Shown: positions 59,513-64,000 of the stretch, one piece after another
Layout: the number at the start of each line of letters is the position of its first letter
How positions within the stretch are numbered: the first letter of the stretch is position 1
From: Panagrolaimus kolymaensis
Taxonomy: Eukaryota; Nematoda; Chromadorea; Rhabditida; Panagrolaimidae
NCBI GenBank assembly: GCA_028622995.1
Contig: JAJQJQ010000006.1
Location: forward strand, 6,200,001-6,264,000
DNA: 64,000 nt
Direction: 5' to 3'
Program-made: the position numbers and the translations under genes
The notes under the pieces: generated by a model
Seen by the model: only the letters and a program-made list of their open reading frames with translations
What the model was told of the DNA's origin: nothing
The model's database searches: none

Positions 59513-60508
59513 TCCCTTCTTCTAAAACAGGTTGTGTGTCGCTGTCATTTTATTTTTTCATTCACAGAAAAAAGCAAGGACAAGGAAAAGAGAAAATTTG
59601 CATGAATTGTTTTTTTGCTTTTTTCATTGCGTTATAACAACAATATTTGCCATTTTTGTTGAAAAGCAATTTTACAGAGAAAAAGTTATTGAGGCGTTAG
59701 CTTAAAGAAACACATGATAGGATCCAGTTAAAACATTAGATGGATATAGGGAACAAAATCTAAATGGTGTTAAACGGGCTTGCACATGGTCGCTTGAAGG
59801 ATTAACTATTACAAAATAAAGAAAAAGAATTTTTCATTCTCATTTCATGGAAATCGATAATCGAGACTTCCGATTTTCGGTTAATCAAAATCGATAATCG
59901 AAGGATTTCGATTAATCGACAACACTGGTCTGAATCAGTGTGTCGTTTTTTTATTTTTTCACCTCTGGAGGCGATAAAAACTACGTCATTTTTCCGAAAC
60001 ATCGCTTCCTTATCTGAACTTTTTATTGCCTTTCATGAATAATGATAATTACCTCTCTGGTGATAAATATCACCGAATTAAATCTCATTTTTTGTGATTT
60101 TGTACCATATAATTTAGAAAAGGAGGAAACTTAAAGAAATCCTATAAATATAGATATTTATAAGGTTATTTTTCAGTTATGATTTCTGCGATTGCTGATT
60201 AAAGTTTTTCATAAAAATTCAAGCATCTTATTTTTTCATAAGTTTTTTTGAAAGATCAAAATAAGAATGGCCTCATCAAAGTATATCCCATCCCTTGATT
60301 TTTAAAAGGATGATCAACCTTTATTTCTTAATTTTATTAAATCAAAATAATGAAAACAATTTATTATTTATTATTAAGGCATCCTTCGATTTTTGAGGTC
60401 GTACAAACAAATGCATAAACAACAACATATAAATAGTGAATGAAAATCATTTAGATTTGGCGCATATTTTCAATTTATTTCTCGCCATTTTGTTCTCTAT
60501 CTTTAAAA

Positions 60509-61225
60509 ATGTCTCTACGAAAAATATTTTCTCAAAACTCACCAAAAAAAGAATCATTTGATTTTTCTTCTCTTCCATGGGTATGTCAACGAAGATTTGC
60601 AGAAATTTGTGATGGAGAAACTTTAAAAACTATTGCTTCCATTAATGAATCAACTCGAATGCTTTCAAAACGCTGTCATTCAGTCAAAAAAATTAGCATT
60701 GGTTGTGGTAAAATCAAATTCTATATTATGTGTTATTGCAAAGACGGCGAACATTGCAATGGATTAGAAGCTTATCAGTTCACTATTAAACTTAAAGTAT
60801 TGGATTCCATCAGTATTATGCATAGTAAGCCTGAAAAATTAAATGCACAATTCCTTCAACGATTACCTATTAATTTGAATTCAATTAAACGCCTTGATTT
60901 ATTTTTTCATTCTATCGACTTCAGTTTTATAAAAACTTTCGTAACACCTAATTTAAAAAGCCTAGCGTGTCAAGGTAGAATGCTTTTCGATATACAAGTT
61001 AAAGATTTGAAAGAAGTTTTATCAACTCTTGAAAAATTTCAGTAAGTTTTTAAAATAATTTTGAATAATGTAAAATTTTCTTTTTTTAGTTTTACTATGT
61101 ACTATTTTCGTGATTTACATTCAAATGCAGTTGAGATTCTTTCTGAATTGCATGCTCTCGGTTACAAAAAATTCCATGAAATTGGAAATGTAATTTCCAT
61201 TGAAAAAAATTATTATATATTCTAA
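60509..61225 (+). CDS. small protein with F-box-like N-terminus
   Basis: Exons 60509-61041 and 61090-61225 give 222 residues, with the junction KFH/FTMYYF in phase. Residues about 17-60 (FDFSSLPWVCQRRFAEIC, then LKTIASINESTRMLS) have the spacing of an F-box (LP...R..I...L), which binds Skp1 in SCF ubiquitin ligases. The rest has leucine-rich-like strands (NLNSIKRLDLFFHSIDFS, PNLKSLACQG) as in many nematode F-box/FTH-type proteins. The C-terminus is GYKKFHEIGNVISIEKNYY. No signal peptide or transmembrane segment is seen. F-box proteins are massively expanded in nematodes and evolve quickly, so the exact substrate role cannot be read. It lies beyond the CNOT1 5' end, in the divergent direction. 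Confidence 0.65.
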
Positions 61226-64000
61226 GAATATCCCAACCATTTTCGTATACAATATTTTTACATATAATTTATTCTTTTTTTTTTAAATTTAAAATAAAAA
61301 ATTCTTTATTTACTAGAGGTAAAGCGGGAATTCGGCGAGCAAGTGTTCATTTCATATATTTTTTCGTTAACGATAAAATTTTATTTGTTTTTATCTATTA
61401 ATTATAATTGAGTGTGCTTTTAGCTAATGATTCAAGCAACCGATTGAAATCTTCATTGAATAAAATTTTTGACTCTAAAAAAATATTATCATTGATGTCA
61501 CTCTTTTTTTTGTTCCAGTCCATTTTTAAGAAATCTTTCTAACTTTACTTTTTTCTTGCAAACAAGAAATTTATTCAAACCCGCAACTTTTTCGTTTTTT
61601 TAGGCTTTTGCACATCTCCTTCGTCGTCTTCTTTTTTTTTTGCACAGTCACGAAACAGTTCCGCTATGTTTTTTCGATAATAAAATTTAAATTTATTTTA
61701 GTTTGTAAACCTCTGACTTTTTCTTCGTTGCTCTTGGCATTTTTTTTTTGTAAGATGAACAAAAGTTTTAATCTGTGAAAATAAAGATTTTATAAAAAAA
61801 ATGTTTGCGCAAAGTCGCCGCAAAAAGCAGCTAATCACACACACACACAAACCTCATCGGCACAGCTTCTGTTTTTTTTTTGCCAAGTTTTTTTTTCTGA
61901 TTCAATTACGTTTCTTGCATTCTTCCCTGTTTCAAGGGAGTAGCTCGCATTTGCTGTTTGCTCCTTACTGGATTCAATTATCATTGACTTATGGGAGCAT
62001 CAGCAAGCAAGCAAATACACGAAAAGAAACATCATATTTTTTATTTTGTGACTTGACTTCTTTTTTAGCGCGATGGAGGGATGATACCAATTGAATAAAT
62101 AAATAAAATAAAATAAAATCTGTTGCCGTTTATTTTTTTTATTCTTCGAAGCTTCTTTTCAAAAATTTATTTTAAAAGTTTCATGTTTTTTTTCTATGGT
62201 GAAAAACAACCAGATTGTATTTTCATTTTTTTTAAAGTTATAAAGTTTGGTTAACTTTTGGTCAACATTGTTTTTTTTTTGCTGTCCGCGTGTTTGTTTG
62301 ACTTTGAGCCTACATGATTTTTCTGCAAAATTCTAGAAGAAGAAAAAATTGGTAAAAAACCAGATGTTTTTATGTTTTTCATTTATAAATGCCAATATTA
62401 AAAATCTTAATTATTTTTTTTCTCGTTTAAAGTTTAAGCTTGTATTATTCTGTGTTTAAAAATTGTAGAAAAAACATTTTCAAATTGAATAAAAATAAGT
62501 CAAGCAAGGTATGAAAAAGGTTACAATACTCTTATTTTTGGACAGGAGTAAAGAATCTTTTAGCTCCATTTTTATGGCCATTTTTAAAGGTATTATTATT
62601 AAAAGATAAAAATAATAAATTTATGGGTATTTATTTAAATTTTAATTGCAATAATATTAATTTCTTGTAGGCGGTATCATTCTCAAATTTTAACTATCAC
62701 TTTGTTGTTTTAAGAATTTCTAAGTTGCTAATATCTTTCTTCAAACTCCTTCTCTCTTTTTTTCTTGTAACAACTACCTTTAAAGTTTAAACTTTTAACC
62801 TTTTGAATGAAGATTATTTCCGCCGCCTATTTTTTTTTTTCTTACATTTATTTCTTTTTCAATCTATTTTTCTGTTTTGTAATATTTTATTTGAGAGAGA
62901 AAAGGAATAAAATAAGTAGTAAGTACTTGCTCCTTATATTTCTTCAACTTGAGAAAAAAAAGATTGCTGACATAAATTCTCCTTGTTTTTTTTTTATTTT
63001 CTTGCTTCCTCGTGTTTTTTTTTTGCTTGTTTGATAGAAAAGTCATAAAATAAAGATGACGAGTAAAGAAGCAATGGCGCGGCACCCTGGAGCGTAATTT
63101 TTTGTTATCCTCGACGCTTATTTTTTTTATTCCCATAAAAAGCTTAAGGTTTAAAATATTTACCTCTCTTCTCGCCTTCACAAAGCTTCAATTTGTTATT
63201 TTTGCAAACAAATATTTATTTTAATTTTTTTTTTGCAAATAAAAAATAATTTTTTTCTCGTGTTTTTTTACTCCTCACAAAAAGTATTCCCCCAAATGAT
63301 TCTATTGTTGTTTGCATATTTTTCTCTCCCGAGGCATTTTTCAAAGGCCAACAACAACGCGAGACTTCACTATTTTCGAAACACAACACCTGAATCTAAA
63401 AAAAAGTCACAAATGTTTTTACCGGAAACAAGCTTGGAGCTTACATTTACTTTTTTCGTGAAAGAATATCCATCCACAGGGGAGAAGCTTAAAGTTCAGA
63501 GAACTTACTTGCTGCAGCAAAAACATTAGCTTTTCACTGTTTTCTTTTTTTCAAATACGACTTAATTATTTGTTTAAATAATAAATAAAATAAGCAACAA
63601 GAAGAGAAGAAGAAAATGGATACTGTTTCAATTTGTGACTTGTTTTGGTTTTTAAAAAAATCTTGTTTTCCCGTTTGCATGATAAAAGCAAGCAACAAGT
63701 AAAGTAAAGCAACAAAAAAAGAAGCTGAAAGTTAACCAAATTTGAATTGAATCTCTTTTTTCTTTTGCTGCTGTTTTCACGCTATCGTTGTTATTCTTGG
63801 TGGTGGCGGCGGTTGTATTTTTATGAAAATAAAAAAAGAAGAAGCAAAAAAAGGGAAGTCGTTCGGATTTTATCACGGAATGGTTTGTAAAAAGTTTTAA
63901 AGATGCTTTTAGCTTTTAATTTTGGATGAAATTTGGGTACTGTTTTATAGTAGTCTTTGATTTTTATTGAAGAATGTCTTACAAATTGAAAAAACTTGTA
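61226..64000. other. 2.8 kb AT-rich right end without a supported gene
   Basis: T-rich on the plus strand, with a (CA)n run near 61836-61849 and an AAATAAAATAAAAT run near 62098. Open frames at 61801-62094 and 63233-63529 have somewhat balanced composition but no splice context or recognisable motif. Nothing further is claimed. Confidence 0.5.

Larger units (their letters stand above)
58455..60508. other. 2 kb region upstream of CNOT1, divergent from the F-box-like gene
   Basis: I find no further CNOT1 exon on the minus strand here. The region contains a short tandem array (58943-59077) and an inverted-repeat MITE (59115-59512). Towards the right end is a repeated TCGATAATCGA-type motif (59852-59912) in AT-rich DNA. 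The 60440-60508 part precedes the F-box-like gene without a clear TATA box. Confidence 0.5.

Noticed and set aside
63233..63529. Plus-strand open frame of 98 codons near the right edge
   Set aside because: Begins within T-rich sequence and has no family resemblance; the more balanced composition of its second half alone is not enough.

Overview
The window reads as AT-rich nematode nuclear DNA, most likely a clade IV (Tylenchina-type) species. The evidence is: short GT-AG introns with TTTTCAG or TTTTTAG acceptors; bare splice acceptors a few to about 60 nt upstream of start codons with no visible upstream exon, as expected for spliced-leader trans-splicing; a tau-tubulin-kinase-like kinase of the type expanded in nematodes; and small Ly6/ET-type secreted proteins. 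No prokaryotic, viral or organellar genome signal was seen. All exon models were built by hand from splice signals and reading-frame continuity.

Left part (1-14.1 kb) is gene-dense. The 5' end of rpn-7 (26S proteasome lid) is divergent from a vps-18 gene that lacks its beta-propeller half. vps-18 is tightly convergent with a TTBK-like kinase on the minus strand (2757-12837). One 7.2 kb kinase intron holds a complete MULE DNA transposon (about 4005-9545) with 0.4-0.55 kb terminal inverted repeats. The MULE carries two divergent genes. One is a 997-residue Mutator-type transposase fused to an OTU cysteine protease domain. The other is an intron-containing CHMP4/Snf7 (ESCRT-III) copy with an internal deletion. 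Another kinase intron carries a Helitron-like element. A single-pass membrane protein gene follows, divergent from the kinase.

Middle part (14.1-42.5 kb) is gene-poor. It holds two tandem paralogous genes for six-cysteine Ly6-like secreted proteins (22.4 and 26.0 kb), with conserved non-coding elements on both sides of each. It also holds a tandem repeat array at 18.2-18.9 kb and a second Helitron-like copy at 32.2-33.0 kb. The rest is AT-rich sequence in which I could support no gene.

Right part (42.5-64 kb) begins with a secreted Gln/Gly/Tyr-repeat protein. Next is a seven-exon membrane protein gene on the minus strand (44212-51644). One of its introns is a 1.5 kb foldback transposable element, and the element's terminal repeats appear to supply the splice sites and some coding residues. 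Then comes a shortened CNOT1 (let-711) scaffold gene on the minus strand. Last is a small gene with an F-box-like start.

The strongest candidates for something new are the MULE carrying OTU and ESCRT-III sequences, and the foldback element that behaves as an intron.
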